Assembly: GCA_012839805.1 (NCBI GenBank) | Contig: DUMU01000034.1 | Coordinates: 1-50,018, forward strand | DNA from: Bacillota bacterium | Lineage (GTDB): Bacteria > Bacillota > Limnochordia > Limnochordales > DUMU01 | DNA length: 50,018 nt | Direction of reading: 5' to 3' | Part shown: positions 17,136 through 26,333 of the stretch, one piece after another | Layout of the letters: the number at the start of each line of letters is the position of its first letter | Position numbering within the stretch: position 1 is the first letter of the stretch | Position numbers and translations under genes: made by a program | Notes under the pieces: model-generated | The model's input: the letters and a program-made list of their open reading frames with translations, nothing else | What the model was told of the DNA's origin: nothing | Database searches by the model: none

Positions 17136-19678
17136 CGCATGCTGATGTTCCGTCTAGCAGCATCGGCGATGTAGGCAACCTGCTGCAGCAGCCAGTCAGC
17201 TGCTGCCCCTTGCTCCCGGGCAAGGGTGGCCAGAGCTGCCTGCAGCGCTTCTACCGCCTCCTTGAGCGTCTCCTGCGGGGCGCGGCACGACGACGTCCCT
17301 GCCTGTTTAGCCTGCCCTGCCGCCTCGACCAGGTTCGCCAGGGCCTGTCTGACCCGCGCAGCCGCTTCCGGATGGGCCTGGGCGGCCCGGTATAGCGGAT
17401 CGAGCTGATCTACTCCGGGTGGTACCTGCTCCGGGCAATTGCCAGGCTCGGGCTTCGGCTGATCTGTCCCTATCCCCGCTACCCCCTCTACCTGCGGCCG
17501 CTCGGGCCCAAGCCGCAGGTCCAGGCGCTTGGCCAGGGTCAAGGCCGCCCCGGCAACGTCATAGGGCGGCGCTGCCGGCAGCCGGAAGGGGCCAGCTTTC
17601 AGTTCCCGTAGTAGACCTCCGTCCGCGTAGTTGAAAGCGAACTGCACGACACCGGGGTTATTGGCGGATAGCACGGCCATAGTATGAGGTAGGGCGTAAG
17701 GCAGCGCTTCTTTCATAATCGTGATACCGGTAGCCGCAAAGGCTTTGGGGCTGGCAAGGGCGGCCGCGCTCCTGGCCTGATGCTCGACATACCCGGGGTC
17801 AAACTCGTTATAAGCCATTGGACAAATGAAATCGAGGTAACCTGCTTTCAACCAGGTAGGCCAGTCCTGTAACCGGCTGGAACGGGCCAGGGCAGGGTTA
17901 CTGATTACGGCCGCGCTCAGCTGAAGATTCGGGCGGATCTTTTTCAGACGTGAACTAGTTTCTGCGACAAACCGCGTGACCTGACCCATGCGCCATTCTG
18001 CCCACCGCCGCCACTCAGCCGGGTTCCGTGCCGGGCTCAACGAAGCAGGGTCGATTCCTGTTTCCGCCTGGAAGATCTGCCGCTCCGCCTCTCCCATGGC
18101 TATAGCTACGGGGTTATCTCCGGTGCCCGTCGGATAGCGAATGTAGTCGTACTGGAAACCGTCTAGCTCATACTTGGTGACGAGCTCGGCAAAGAGATCG
18201 CTCAGGAACCTCTGCACCTCGGGGTTGCCCGGGTCGACGAAAACATAGCCCGGCTCGAGGGCGGTCGTAATCATGCCGTCTGGGCGCCGCAATGCCCATT
18301 CGGGATGCGCATCCAGCAGCGTGCTTGCTCCCCCCGAGCCTACCTTGAACACGGACACACGAGCATGCAACTCGATCCCGCGCTTGTGAGCTTCCTCAAT
18401 CCAGACGGCCATGGGGTCCCAGCCATCATACTCAGCACGCTGCTTGCCGATTTCCGAGGGCCACAGGGTCTGGCCGTGCCAGAAGGTGTCCAGGAAAACG
18501 GCGTTGAAACCGGCGGCCTGGAAGCAATCGAGAATGGCCGCGATCTCCTCCGGCGAGGTGGGAGTAACTAAGCAATACCATGCGCCCCGCAATGAGACGC
18601 TAGCGGAGGGGTAAGCAAGGAGCCGTCCCCGGTCGGCCTCAGCCTGAGCCTGCAGAGCAGTGCTGACCACAGCTTTCACGGCCGAAGCTTGATCTTCGCT
18701 CCGAGCCCGACTTACACTGGCAACCCCGGCACCCATCTCCGCCAATTGCGCTCGGGCCCGACCTACCAACTCCCGGCCTTTTTCCAGCGCTTGCCGGGCA
18801 GGCGTGTAGGCGATGTCGGCCCAGGATGCCTCGGCGGCGGCCAGAGCCTGCTCAAGTTCGGCAAGCCTGCGCTCGGCCCGGATCACATACGTTTCGGCAT
18901 CAACTGTCAGAACCAAGTCGTACCCGTGGCTTTGTCCGTCACTACCGAGAATCTCTGCCCGCTGCCCAACCTGCACGTTTTCACTGATCCAGCTTTCCGG
19001 CGCCCCGTAGCCGGAAACCACAAATCCGTCGGGTGGAATAAGCTGGTTATTTCCCCCCACCGAGACTACCCGGCCATTCACCACCACCGCCTCAATCCCC
19101 CACTCGTTAGTAAGCGTGCGCGTGCGACCGGGGGCGGGACGATAAATAATCAGTTCATCAGTGCCACGGTTCCGGTTGAAACCGTCGATCCGGCGGCTGA
19201 CACTTGCTGCCATCCTTTCCAAGTTGTACAGGTCGAGTTTCACCGCTTTCCCTACCTTCACGCCTGCCCTCAGCACCGACATCATCATGCTGGGGGGGAC
19301 GCCAATGACGAAACCGTCGGCGGGGATAGGGCTATTGCCATGGGTGTTGATTCTCTCCACCACACCCTGGCGTACGATGACCTCCAGATTGCCGGGAGGC
19401 GCCAGGGTTGTCGCCGGCAGGACGGGATCTGGCAGGAACAGCACCAGTCCGGGCTGGCTGAGCCGTGACATACGATTAACCCAGGCAATCGACAGAGTCT
19501 CGACGAAAGCAGGATTAGTCTCACCCGGTTCGCTCACGGTAACCAGCGGCCTGACGAGCTCCAGGCTATCCTGAGCCCGAGTAGTCCTGCCAGACCCAGG
19601 TAGCGCTCCCAGCAGCACGCCAGACAGCAGGCCGGCTGCCAGGACGAGGGACATGGCGTTGGACTCAGCTCTACGCAC
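17132..19678 (-). CDS. Secreted GHL10 (family 10-like glycosyl hydrolase, DUF187) protein
   Basis: 848 residues. A signal peptide (MSLVLAAGLLSGVLLGALPG) is followed by two copies of a small beta domain (LEVIVRQGVVERIN to IPADGFVIGVPP at about 95-150; IEAVVVNGRVVSVGG to IPPDGFVVSGYG at about 195-230). Next comes an alanine/glutamate-rich helical segment (about 265-340), then the GHL10 TIM barrel (about 365-690: GAWYCLVTPTSPEEIAAIL, GFNAVFLDTFWHG, DGFQYDYIRYP, YLDFICPMAYNE). The aspartate in QYDYIRYP lies at the expected active site. The C-terminus is helical. The start is GTG 19678, with AAGGAGGG eight bases upstream. It is transcribed after two solute-binding protein genes, and a second GHL10 protein lies at 33.2-35.7 kb. 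The substrate is unknown; an extracellular polysaccharide is likely. Confidence 0.85.
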   Translation of the reverse strand: MRRAESNAMSLVLAAGLLSGVLLGALPGSGRTTRAQDSLELVRPLVTVSEPGETNPAFVETLSIAWVNRMSRLSQPGLVLFLPDPVLPATTLAPPGNLEVIVRQGVVERINTHGNSPIPADGFVIGVPPSMMMSVLRAGVKVGKAVKLDLYNLERMAASVSRRIDGFNRNRGTDELIIYRPAPGRTRTLTNEWGIEAVVVNGRVVSVGGNNQLIPPDGFVVSGYGAPESWISENVQVGQRAEILGSDGQSHGYDLVLTVDAETYVIRAERRLAELEQALAAAEASWADIAYTPARQALEKGRELVGRARAQLAEMGAGVASVSRARSEDQASAVKAVVSTALQAQAEADRGRLLAYPSASVSLRGAWYCLVTPTSPEEIAAILDCFQAAGFNAVFLDTFWHGQTLWPSEIGKQRAEYDGWDPMAVWIEEAHKRGIELHARVSVFKVGSGGASTLLDAHPEWALRRPDGMITTALEPGYVFVDPGNPEVQRFLSDLFAELVTKYELDGFQYDYIRYPTGTGDNPVAIAMGEAERQIFQAETGIDPASLSPARNPAEWRRWAEWRMGQVTRFVAETSSRLKKIRPNLQLSAAVISNPALARSSRLQDWPTWLKAGYLDFICPMAYNEFDPGYVEHQARSAAALASPKAFAATGITIMKEALPYALPHTMAVLSANNPGVVQFAFNYADGGLLRELKAGPFRLPAAPPYDVAGAALTLAKRLDLRLGPERPQVEGVAGIGTDQPKPEPGNCPEQVPPGVDQLDPLYRAAQAHPEAAARVRQALANLVEAAGQAKQAGTSSCRAPQETLKEAVEALQAALATLAREQGAAADWLLQQVAYIADAARRNISMR

Positions 19679-19886
19679 CGAGAACTCCCTCCTTAAGTTA
19701 CAGGCAGTTGCATACGCAACGTCTGCTCACCCCGCGTACCCGTTTCTCCTTCCACCGGCGACACACGTTGCTCTTTCCGCATCGCGACTTCGCAACCCTC
19801 GTCCCGCCACTCTCATTCCGTGCGGGTGAGCACCATTCCCCTGGAAAGCCGGCCCAGCCTCGGCAGCAGAGAGTTTTTGCGTCCGA

Positions 19887-21185
19887 CTACCGTTTGAGTT
19901 TGAGCGCCTTATCGAGCTCTCCTTGCACCCTCGCGGTCACCTCCGCCAACGCGGCCGTGGCAGTCTTCGTGCCAGGTAGCACTTCGTTTACCGCCCTCCG
20001 CAATTCATCCCAGTACAGGCCGCAGACGGGCAACACAGGACGGCTTTGTGCGTAAGGCAACAACCCGGCAAACACCTTCCGGTAGGGGTCACGAAGGAGG
20101 TAGTCCGATTTGAGCAGCGACGCAAGAGTTGGTAAGTGGTCGCCCAGGGTCATGAAAAGCTCTTGGCCGCGTCGCCCGGCCGCGAACTTCATGAACTCCC
20201 AGGCTTCCTCAGGATGTTTCGCACCGTCGGGGATGACAAACGCCCATCCACCTGACCAGGTGGTCATCCTGCCGCCTTCCTTGGGATAGGGAATGGGAGC
20301 AAGACTGAAGTCAAGCTCGGGAGCAAAGCGGCGGATGGTATCGAGACGCCAGTTTCCGTCAACCACCATGGCCACTTGGCCCACGAGGAAAGGCCAACGG
20401 GCACCGCTGCCGAACTGCCCGATCAGGTGCTGGATCTTGTTCCAGCCATACCGCTTGGCGAAATCCTGCATCCAGGCAAGAGCGGCCACTACCTGCGGAT
20501 GGTCAGCCGTGATCTTGCGGCGGGCCGGGTCATAGAAGCTGCCCCCGAAGGAAAGGCCCCAGGTGAACAGGTTACCCTCGGCTTGCCACGGGATTAGACC
20601 CAATCGTTGGTAACGCTCGTCCTTGACCGTCGTCAAGCGGCGCACCGCCACTTCCAGATCCTCTACGGTAGCGGGCGGGTGGCGAGAGTCGAGCCCTGCT
20701 TCATCAAAGAGGTCTGTCCGGTAGTACAGCACCCGGGTGTCAGTATCCAGGGGCAGGCCGTAGAGCTTCCCCTCCCAGGTCGCCTCCCGCAAGGCAAAGG
20801 GTAGATATTCGTCGAGATTCAGGCGGTCTCGGTCTACGAATTGGTCGAGCGGCTGGAGGATGCCGGCCAATGCGGTTTCAGCCACGGTGAACCGATCGAG
20901 CAGGTAGACGTCCGGCCCCGAGCCGCCGGCCATGGCGACCAGGAGCTTGGTTTTCTCCGTCGCCCCGCCAGGAACGAGTTCCACCTTGACCTGGATTCGA
21001 TTCTGACTGGCGTTGAACTCCTTCGCCATCTCTTCAAAAGCCTGACGGTCACCGACAGCGCTCATTACATGCCAGAACGTGACCGTCACTTTGTCGGCGG
21101 CTTCCGTCATCTGAGCCAGTATTCCGAATAAGAGTAAGTACAAAGCCAACGCTGGAATGGGCACCTTTCTGCCGAGCCACTTCAT
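19887..21185 (-). CDS. Extracellular solute-binding protein (family 1 sugar type), no lipobox
   Basis: 432 residues. The signal peptide (basic KWLGRK, core ALALYLLLFGILA, cleavage near TEAA) lacks a lipobox cysteine. The mature protein starts KVTVTFWHVMSAVGDRQAFEEM and shows the family pattern LLVAMAGGSGPDVYLLDRFTVAE, WEGKLYGLPLDTDTRVLYYR, GQVAMVVDGNW, SGGWAFVIPDGAKHPEEAWEFMKF. ATG 21185 has GGAAGGAG nine bases upstream. It follows another solute-binding protein gene (21365-22660) with a hairpin between, and precedes the GHL10 gene by about 210 bases. No permease genes are present, so the importer must be encoded elsewhere. Confidence 0.88.
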   Translation of the reverse strand: MKWLGRKVPIPALALYLLLFGILAQMTEAADKVTVTFWHVMSAVGDRQAFEEMAKEFNASQNRIQVKVELVPGGATEKTKLLVAMAGGSGPDVYLLDRFTVAETALAGILQPLDQFVDRDRLNLDEYLPFALREATWEGKLYGLPLDTDTRVLYYRTDLFDEAGLDSRHPPATVEDLEVAVRRLTTVKDERYQRLGLIPWQAEGNLFTWGLSFGGSFYDPARRKITADHPQVVAALAWMQDFAKRYGWNKIQHLIGQFGSGARWPFLVGQVAMVVDGNWRLDTIRRFAPELDFSLAPIPYPKEGGRMTTWSGGWAFVIPDGAKHPEEAWEFMKFAAGRRGQELFMTLGDHLPTLASLLKSDYLLRDPYRKVFAGLLPYAQSRPVLPVCGLYWDELRRAVNEVLPGTKTATAALAEVTARVQGELDKALKLKR

Positions 21186-21268
21186 TACGGCTCACTCCTT
21201 CCAACTTCTAGTTGCGGCTGTTCTGATCTCGCAACACTTCTTTTACCCGGTGCCACTACGTGATGAGT

Positions 21269-21302
21269 GGGAGGGCCCGCCGTCCAGCAACCCGGCCCTC
21301 CC
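21269..21302 (-). terminator. Hairpin between two solute-binding protein genes
   Basis: Nine-base arms (GGGAGGGCC at 21269-21277 and GGCCCTCCC at 21294-21302) pair perfectly around a 16-base loop, about 60 bases after the stop of the upstream gene on the minus strand. No T-tract follows, so termination would be weak; stabilisation of the upstream mRNA is an alternative. Confidence 0.45.
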
Positions 21303-21364
21303 GGGTGCTTTCTTCCCAGCTTGAGGGCTCCTGACACGCAACATATCACGGTCTTCTGCCTGCT

Positions 21365-22660
21365 CTATTTGCTCCGACTGTCTTCCTGTAGCAACTGCTT
21401 GAGTTTCTCCGCCGTTGTCTCTGTCATTTGAGCAACCGACATCTTACCCGCTATTAGGTCCGAGAACTGCCCGCGGATAATGTTGAGCATGTCGCGCCAC
21501 CGTGGAACCCCGGGCACCCAGCCCGCGCACGTCATCATTTTAACCAGGTTTATAGCGCTCGGCGGCACGGGGTTCTTCCCGACATACTCCTCCACGGCCA
21601 CCTTCTGCACGACAGGTACCCCTGCTCTGGTATTGACGATTACCTTTTGCACCTCTTCGTTCGTGATAAAGCTCACGAACTTCCAAGCGAGGTCCTTCTG
21701 CGGCGACGCACGGTTGATTGCCAGCGCGCTTCCCCCCAGGAAAGCTACGCGACCTTTCGGGCCCGACGGCATCGGTCCTACATCCCACCGAAACCCTGTG
21801 ATAGTGCGGTAGTTTTGCCGCACCCAGTCGCCCATGATGATCATTCCGTAGTTCCCTCTCTGGAATTCAAAGCCTTGACCTTCCCCCGGCTTAGGCGACG
21901 CGTGGTACTTCTGCGAAAGGTCTACATACAGCTGCAGCGCCTCTTGTGTGGGCCGGCTGCCGAAGACTACTTCCTTCTTCGCAGTATTGATAATCCCTCC
22001 CCCGTATGAATAGATCAGGGGAACCCACTGAGCCAGGTCAGAGTTACGTTGGAAACCAAACCGCTCAAAGATGCCATCACCATTGCTGTCTTGCGTGAGC
22101 TTGCTGCCGCGCACGGCTAGGTCCTGCCAGGACCACGTTTCATCGGGAGCCTTCAAGCCAGCTGACTCAAACATGTCGACGTTATAGAAAAGCCCGGAAA
22201 TGTTGAGGATGATGGGGATGCCGTAAAGGTTACCCTCATAGGTAAATGCTGATACCGCTGCAGGGAAAAGCGGACTGAGATCGAACTTCGTTTTGGCGAT
22301 ATAGCTATTGAGCGGCTCTAGCATGCCCACTGTAGCCCAATCGGCGAGATCCTCTACATAAGCGTTGACTACGTCCGGTGCCGAACCGCCGGCAAACATC
22401 GTCACAACCGTCTGGAGGTAGTTACTAATAGGAATCCACTTGAGATCAACATCAGGATAAGCTGCCTCAAAGAGCTGTTCGATTCCTCTGTATCTGTCTT
22501 CATACTGTGCACCCGGTATCACACCCCAGGTGAGTACCTGCTTGGCGGCCGTCGCGGGCAGAACGCCTACGCTCAGTATGTGTGTCGCTGTCAGTAAACC
22601 AACCACCCACATAATCCGGAGCACAGGTCCAATGCTGATCCTGAGATGACGGCTTCCCAT
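21365..22660 (-). CDS. Extracellular solute-binding protein (family 1 sugar type), no lipobox
   Basis: 431 residues. Signal peptide (VLRIMWVVGLLTATHILSVGVLP, cleavage near ATAA) without a cysteine. Mature features: VLTWGVIPGAQYEDRYRGIEQLFEAAYPDVDLKWIP, TVVTMFAGGSAPDVVNAYVEDLADW, YEGNLYGIPIILNISGLFYN, GNYGMIIMGDWVRQNYR, GGSALAINRASPQKDLAWKFVSFI. ATG 22660 has GAGGAGG eight bases upstream. It is the first gene after a 600-base gap downstream of the ROK repressor, so it probably has its own promoter. The ligand is likely an oligosaccharide; its sequence differs clearly from the neighbouring binding protein. Confidence 0.88.
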   Translation of the reverse strand: MGSRHLRISIGPVLRIMWVVGLLTATHILSVGVLPATAAKQVLTWGVIPGAQYEDRYRGIEQLFEAAYPDVDLKWIPISNYLQTVVTMFAGGSAPDVVNAYVEDLADWATVGMLEPLNSYIAKTKFDLSPLFPAAVSAFTYEGNLYGIPIILNISGLFYNVDMFESAGLKAPDETWSWQDLAVRGSKLTQDSNGDGIFERFGFQRNSDLAQWVPLIYSYGGGIINTAKKEVVFGSRPTQEALQLYVDLSQKYHASPKPGEGQGFEFQRGNYGMIIMGDWVRQNYRTITGFRWDVGPMPSGPKGRVAFLGGSALAINRASPQKDLAWKFVSFITNEEVQKVIVNTRAGVPVVQKVAVEEYVGKNPVPPSAINLVKMMTCAGWVPGVPRWRDMLNIIRGQFSDLIAGKMSVAQMTETTAEKLKQLLQEDSRSK

Positions 22661-23083
22661 GTTCCAAACCTCCTCTGTTCGTAGCTGTCACCCTGTACAT
22701 CTTCCGCGGTTACATCCTGCTCCTACACGCGCCTTACTGTTTACCATTTGTCGTTCCACTCGTCACCTAACCCTTCGTAGGAGAATGCCCCCACCTCCTT
22801 CGCGCCAGTGGTCGTGGCTGGCATTGGCATGCATGCCACTCTTCCGGGCTCCACTTGGGATCCTTACCAAGGAAGCAACATCGCAGCACTTTCCGCATAA
22901 CGCTAGCCTCAGATCGCTGAATAAGCAAATGCTACTGCATGCGACCCAACGTCGGGATTGGCTTGCTTGACAGTAGGCGCAATAGCCTCCACCGCGTTCG
23001 ATACCCGGATTGTATGCCATTCACCGAAGCGTTTCAGTACAGCATCACCGGCCCTTAACGGAGCTTCTGGCTATAGCTCGAGT
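22661..23083. other. Non-coding gap upstream of a solute-binding protein gene
   Basis: No reading frame here shows family similarity on either strand. It should contain the promoter of the 21365-22660 gene; GTGACG and TAAACA spaced by 17 bases near 22740-22770 on the minus strand are a weak candidate. The stretch following the relic leader at 23084-23217 shows no recognisable coding continuation. Confidence 0.35.
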
Positions 23084-23217
23084 CTTTGTCCTATCCCCCT
23101 TCAGCAATAGTCACTCTAAGAAGCAGCGCAGTTCTTTTTCGCCTGAGGACGAGGATATGTGCCGACGTGTGCTGACCCGTCCCCCCTTTCAAACACGTGG
23201 TGCGGTCGCCTTACCAC
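23084..23217 (-). repeat. Relic copy of a solute-binding protein promoter and leader
   Basis: Read on the minus strand, this block aligns over about 130 bases with 32415-32546, the promoter and leader of the intact binding-protein gene ending at 31038. Shared stretches include GTGGTAAGGCG, a TTGA element, CAGCA(C/T)ACGTC(G/C)GCA, TGCTTCT, CTATT(G/A)CTG and AAGGA-type ribosome binding bases. At the place of the ATG this copy reads AAG, and no open frame follows. It looks like the upstream end of a lost paralogous gene. Confidence 0.6.
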
Positions 23218-23256
23218 CTTCTGCAGAGAATGCCAATCGCTCTTGCATGGGCCCTG

Positions 23257-24522
23257 TTACGTTGCCTCGCCTGATGCCTCCGGAGACGTGGCCGCCCAAT
23301 GCTGCCAGTAGCGGGCCGGACAGGCGAAAACCTCGGCCATCAGGAGGGTAGCAGCACCCAACGCGGTTGCGTCGGTACCCAAGCGCCGGCCAACCAGATC
23401 CACTCTTCCGGCCGCCACCGCAAATGCACGTTGTTGCACTTCTGCCCGGATCTCTTCGAGCAGGGTAGGAGCGTTGTCCGAAGATATCGCTCCTGCATCC
23501 AACACCCGGCCGCCGAGGATGATCCGCTCCGGGTCGTATGCGTTGATGGCATTGATCACCCCGGCGCTCAGATACCGCACCGCATAATCCCGAAGAACCC
23601 TGGCTAAATCGGGATAACGAGTCACGTCGAAGAGCTCTTCTAGCTCCCGTTCGTAGACTTGGTCATTGCCCCAGAGAACTGCTGCCTGCCGGTATAGCCC
23701 GGGGATAGCCGCCATGATCTCTAAGCATCCTACGTTGCCGCACTCGCACCGGGGGCCGTTCGCGTCCACGGTGACGTGTCCGATCTCCCCTGCCAAATCG
23801 TGAACGCCTCTGTAGAGCTCTCCACCCAAGATCACTCCCGCGCCAATCCCCATGCCAACGGATACATACACAATGGACTCGAGACCCTGCCCCGCTCCAA
23901 ACCAGCTTTCGCCGAGTGCTGCCGCTTTGGCGTCGTCGTCAACGAAAACCGGCAGCTGAAACCGCTCTTCTACCCACCTGCGCAGCGGAAAGTCACGCCA
24001 ACCGGGGAAATTAGGGGGAGAAGTCACCACGCCCCGGGCAGTGTCAACAGGCCCCGGGATTCCAATACCGATCCCCAACACCGTCAACCCGAGCGTGTCC
24101 GCCCTTTGTCGAAGGCTTTCAATCTGCGAACCGGCCAACGCCAGCAGACGCTCCGGCCCTTCGCTTGCGCGACAGGGAGCACTGGCACGCTCCAGGATTC
24201 TGCCCGTAAGCTGCACCAGCAGAGATTGAACGTGGGTACGAGCAATGTCGACTCCGATCACCGCGAAGTGCCGATCGTCGATTGTAAGCTTCACTTGCTT
24301 CCGCCCGCTACCTGCGGCAGGCTTGACGCCCGACTCTCGCACCAGATGATGTTCGGCCAACTCCCTGATGATATTGGTCACCGCGCTGGGAGTAAGACGC
24401 GTAAGCTTCGTTAGTTCTGTCCGGGAGATTGCTCCGTGGCGACGGATCGCATCCAGTACCACCGCGAGGTTTGTGGCTCGCACATCACTCTGGTTCTCGC
24501 CGCGTTCTCTCAGCAGACGCAC
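23257..24522 (-). CDS. ROK family transcriptional repressor (XylR/NagC type)
   Basis: About 421 residues. The N-terminal winged helix (VRATNLAVVLDAIRRHGAISRTELTKLTRLTPSAVTNIIRELAEHHLV, given as domain outline) is fused to a ROK sugar-binding domain with DIARTH, GIGIPGPVD, VDDDAKAAALGESWFGAGQG, GEIGHV and the zinc motif CECGNVGCLE. In place of the catalytic END of ROK kinases it has DDD, consistent with sensing rather than phosphorylation. I start at GTG 24522, which has AGGAGGGG nine bases upstream; a TTG at 24558 lacks a site. It ends the isomerase-mannosidase-kinase-SIS gene row and precedes the solute-binding genes, so it probably represses both in the absence of a sugar or sugar phosphate. 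Confidence 0.87.
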   Translation of the reverse strand: MRLLRERGENQSDVRATNLAVVLDAIRRHGAISRTELTKLTRLTPSAVTNIIRELAEHHLVRESGVKPAAGSGRKQVKLTIDDRHFAVIGVDIARTHVQSLLVQLTGRILERASAPCRASEGPERLLALAGSQIESLRQRADTLGLTVLGIGIGIPGPVDTARGVVTSPPNFPGWRDFPLRRWVEERFQLPVFVDDDAKAAALGESWFGAGQGLESIVYVSVGMGIGAGVILGGELYRGVHDLAGEIGHVTVDANGPRCECGNVGCLEIMAAIPGLYRQAAVLWGNDQVYERELEELFDVTRYPDLARVLRDYAVRYLSAGVINAINAYDPERIILGGRVLDAGAISSDNAPTLLEEIRAEVQQRAFAVAAGRVDLVGRRLGTDATALGAATLLMAEVFACPARYWQHWAATSPEASGEAT

Positions 24523-24668
24523 CGACTGCCGCCCCTCCTGTGCCGTGGATTTATGCAAAGAAATAATTCACCGTGGCCCAGCAGTTCCCTTCCTCCTCCC
24601 GCACTTTTTCGCAAGGTTTTTCCGAGCCGCTCGCCTCCCCCTTGCGAAGGTCTCCCCGATCCCTGAGC

Positions 24669-25298
24669 CTAGTCAGGCCTGGGTTGCCGCATTGCCAGCC
24701 TCTCTATCCACTCGCAAAGCGTATGTATCACCAATATATGGAGCTCCTGGATGAGGCTGGTATCGGTCGCCGGCACTCGCAAGATCTCATCGGCATCTAC
24801 ATCTTGGGTACTACCTGTATGCTCACCGGTCAGCAGCACGGTGTACATTCCCAGCTCCCTGCCTCTTGCCAGCGCAGCCAGGATGTTTGCCGAACGGCCC
24901 GAGGTACTGATTGCAAGTAACCCATCGCCTGGTCGGGCGATTGCCTCAAGCTGGCGGGAGAATACGTCGCGGAACGAATAGTCGTTGCTGATTGCCGTCA
25001 TGACGACCCCGTCCGTGGTGAGGGCAAGCGCAGGCAGCCCGCGCCTATCCACTTTGAACCTCCCCACCAATTCCCCGGCGAAATGCTGCGCATCGGCGGC
25101 CGACCCGCCGTTGCCGCAGGCAAAGATTGTACGGCGCTGCTCGATGATCTGAGCGAACTGCCGCGCCACTCGCTCGAGGGACGGGGCAATGACCGACACG
25201 CGTAACGCGGCCTCGGCCAGCTCATTTGAGCGCAAGCGGAGCAGCTCGCCGACGGACAGTTCCGGATTGGTGTTCTTGCCTTCTTCCACGAAGTTCAC
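24669..25298 (-). CDS. SIS domain phosphosugar isomerase (GmhA-like)
   Basis: 209 residues, one SIS domain. The GmhA pattern is complete: CGNGGSAADAQHFAGE (61-76), ISTSGRSANI (130-139) and QELHILVIH (184-192). Residues H72, E76, Q184 and H192 match the zinc and catalytic site of sedoheptulose 7-phosphate isomerase. In a locus with a GH38 mannosidase and a ROK kinase it may instead interconvert a hexose phosphate; the sequence alone favours a heptose-type reaction. GTG 25298 is the first in-frame start but its ribosome binding site is weak. It lies 24 bases after the ROK kinase gene, in one operon. Confidence 0.82.
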   Translation of the reverse strand: MNFVEEGKNTNPELSVGELLRLRSNELAEAALRVSVIAPSLERVARQFAQIIEQRRTIFACGNGGSAADAQHFAGELVGRFKVDRRGLPALALTTDGVVMTAISNDYSFRDVFSRQLEAIARPGDGLLAISTSGRSANILAALARGRELGMYTVLLTGEHTGSTQDVDADEILRVPATDTSLIQELHILVIHTLCEWIERLAMRQPRPD

Positions 25299-25322
25299 TC
25301 GCTTTCCCGAGATCGGATCAGG

Positions 25323-26333
25323 TCAGATCACGTTGCCCACATTCATCACTCGCTGTTCAAGCCTGTCAAAAGCTACCGCCGCCGCTCCCAAGACGCCTAC
25401 CATCTCACCCAGGGATGCCGGGACGATATCGACCACTCGGGTCAGACGGGCGAAAGCCCTGGACAACGCAACCCGGCGGACAGGCGCAAAGAGTAGATCT
25501 CCCGCCTGGGTTAGGCCGCCCCCGAGAAGCACAAGCCGCGGATTGAAGATGTTGATTACGTTGGCTATTCCGACCCCGAGAACGAAGGTGGTCTCTTCCC
25601 ACACTCTTGTGGCCAGAGGATCTCCTTGCTTAACCGCCGCTACCACCGTTTCCGGCCTGATTGCCTCGACGCTACCCGCAAGTTTAAGCAGCAACGTATT
25701 GCCGTCCTTAGCCGCTGCCTCTCGGGCGCGCATAGCAACAGAGGGACCCGACGCGTATGCTTCCAGACAGCCCCGGCTACCGCAGTGGCATGGCCGCCCG
25801 TCATAAGCAACGCACATGTGCCCGATCTCGCCAGCATTACCATTCTCTCCTCGGTACAGTTTGCCGCCTATGACTATCCCACTGCCAATTCCCGTCGAAA
25901 TGGTGAGGTAAACGAAATTCTTGATTCCCCGGCCTCCTCCAAATCGAAGTTCACCCAAAGCGGCAGCGTTGGCGTCGTTTTCTACGTAGACGGGGTAGCC
26001 TAGCCTATCAGTAAGATCCTCCGCAAGATGTACCTCTTCCCACCCAGGCAGGTTGGGCGGCGCGTAGATAATGCCGCGCTCGGGATCAAGCGGACCACCG
26101 CAGCCTACTCCCACAGCTACGACCCGGTAGTTCCCAGCCTGACGCAACGTGGCAGCAAGTACGTCCTTGCACAGGTCTATAAGCAGGCTGAGAACCCTCT
26201 GCGGGCCTTCTCGAACGGGCGTAGACGCCCTCGCGGTCGCCAAAATTCGGCCCGACGCATCCACGCTACCTACGGCTAGTTTAGTCCCACCTATATCCAC
26301 ACCTAGCACAACAAGCTGCTCGTTCACACTCAC
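25323..26333 (-). CDS. ROK family sugar kinase (glucokinase-like)
   Basis: 336 residues. ATP-binding DIGGTK (13-18), GVGCGGPLDPERGII, the catalytic ENDANAAALGE, STGIGSGIVIGGKLYRGENGNAGEIGH and the zinc motif CHCGSRGCLE are all intact, so it should be an active hexose kinase for glucose, mannose, N-acetylmannosamine or similar. It starts at GTG 26333, overlapping the stop of the mannosidase gene (GTGA), or at GTG 26327, which is better spaced from TAGGA. The coupling suggests it phosphorylates the sugar released by the GH38 enzyme. Confidence 0.88.
   Translation of the reverse strand: MSVNEQLVVLGVDIGGTKLAVGSVDASGRILATARASTPVREGPQRVLSLLIDLCKDVLAATLRQAGNYRVVAVGVGCGGPLDPERGIIYAPPNLPGWEEVHLAEDLTDRLGYPVYVENDANAAALGELRFGGGRGIKNFVYLTISTGIGSGIVIGGKLYRGENGNAGEIGHMCVAYDGRPCHCGSRGCLEAYASGPSVAMRAREAAAKDGNTLLLKLAGSVEAIRPETVVAAVKQGDPLATRVWEETTFVLGVGIANVINIFNPRLVLLGGGLTQAGDLLFAPVRRVALSRAFARLTRVVDIVPASLGEMVGVLGAAAVAFDRLEQRVMNVGNVI

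Noticed and set aside
22661-23351. Several plus-strand open frames in the gap upstream of the binding-protein gene
   Set aside because: Compositions are biased, starts lack ribosome binding sites and none resembles a known family; one overlaps the ROK repressor gene on the other strand.
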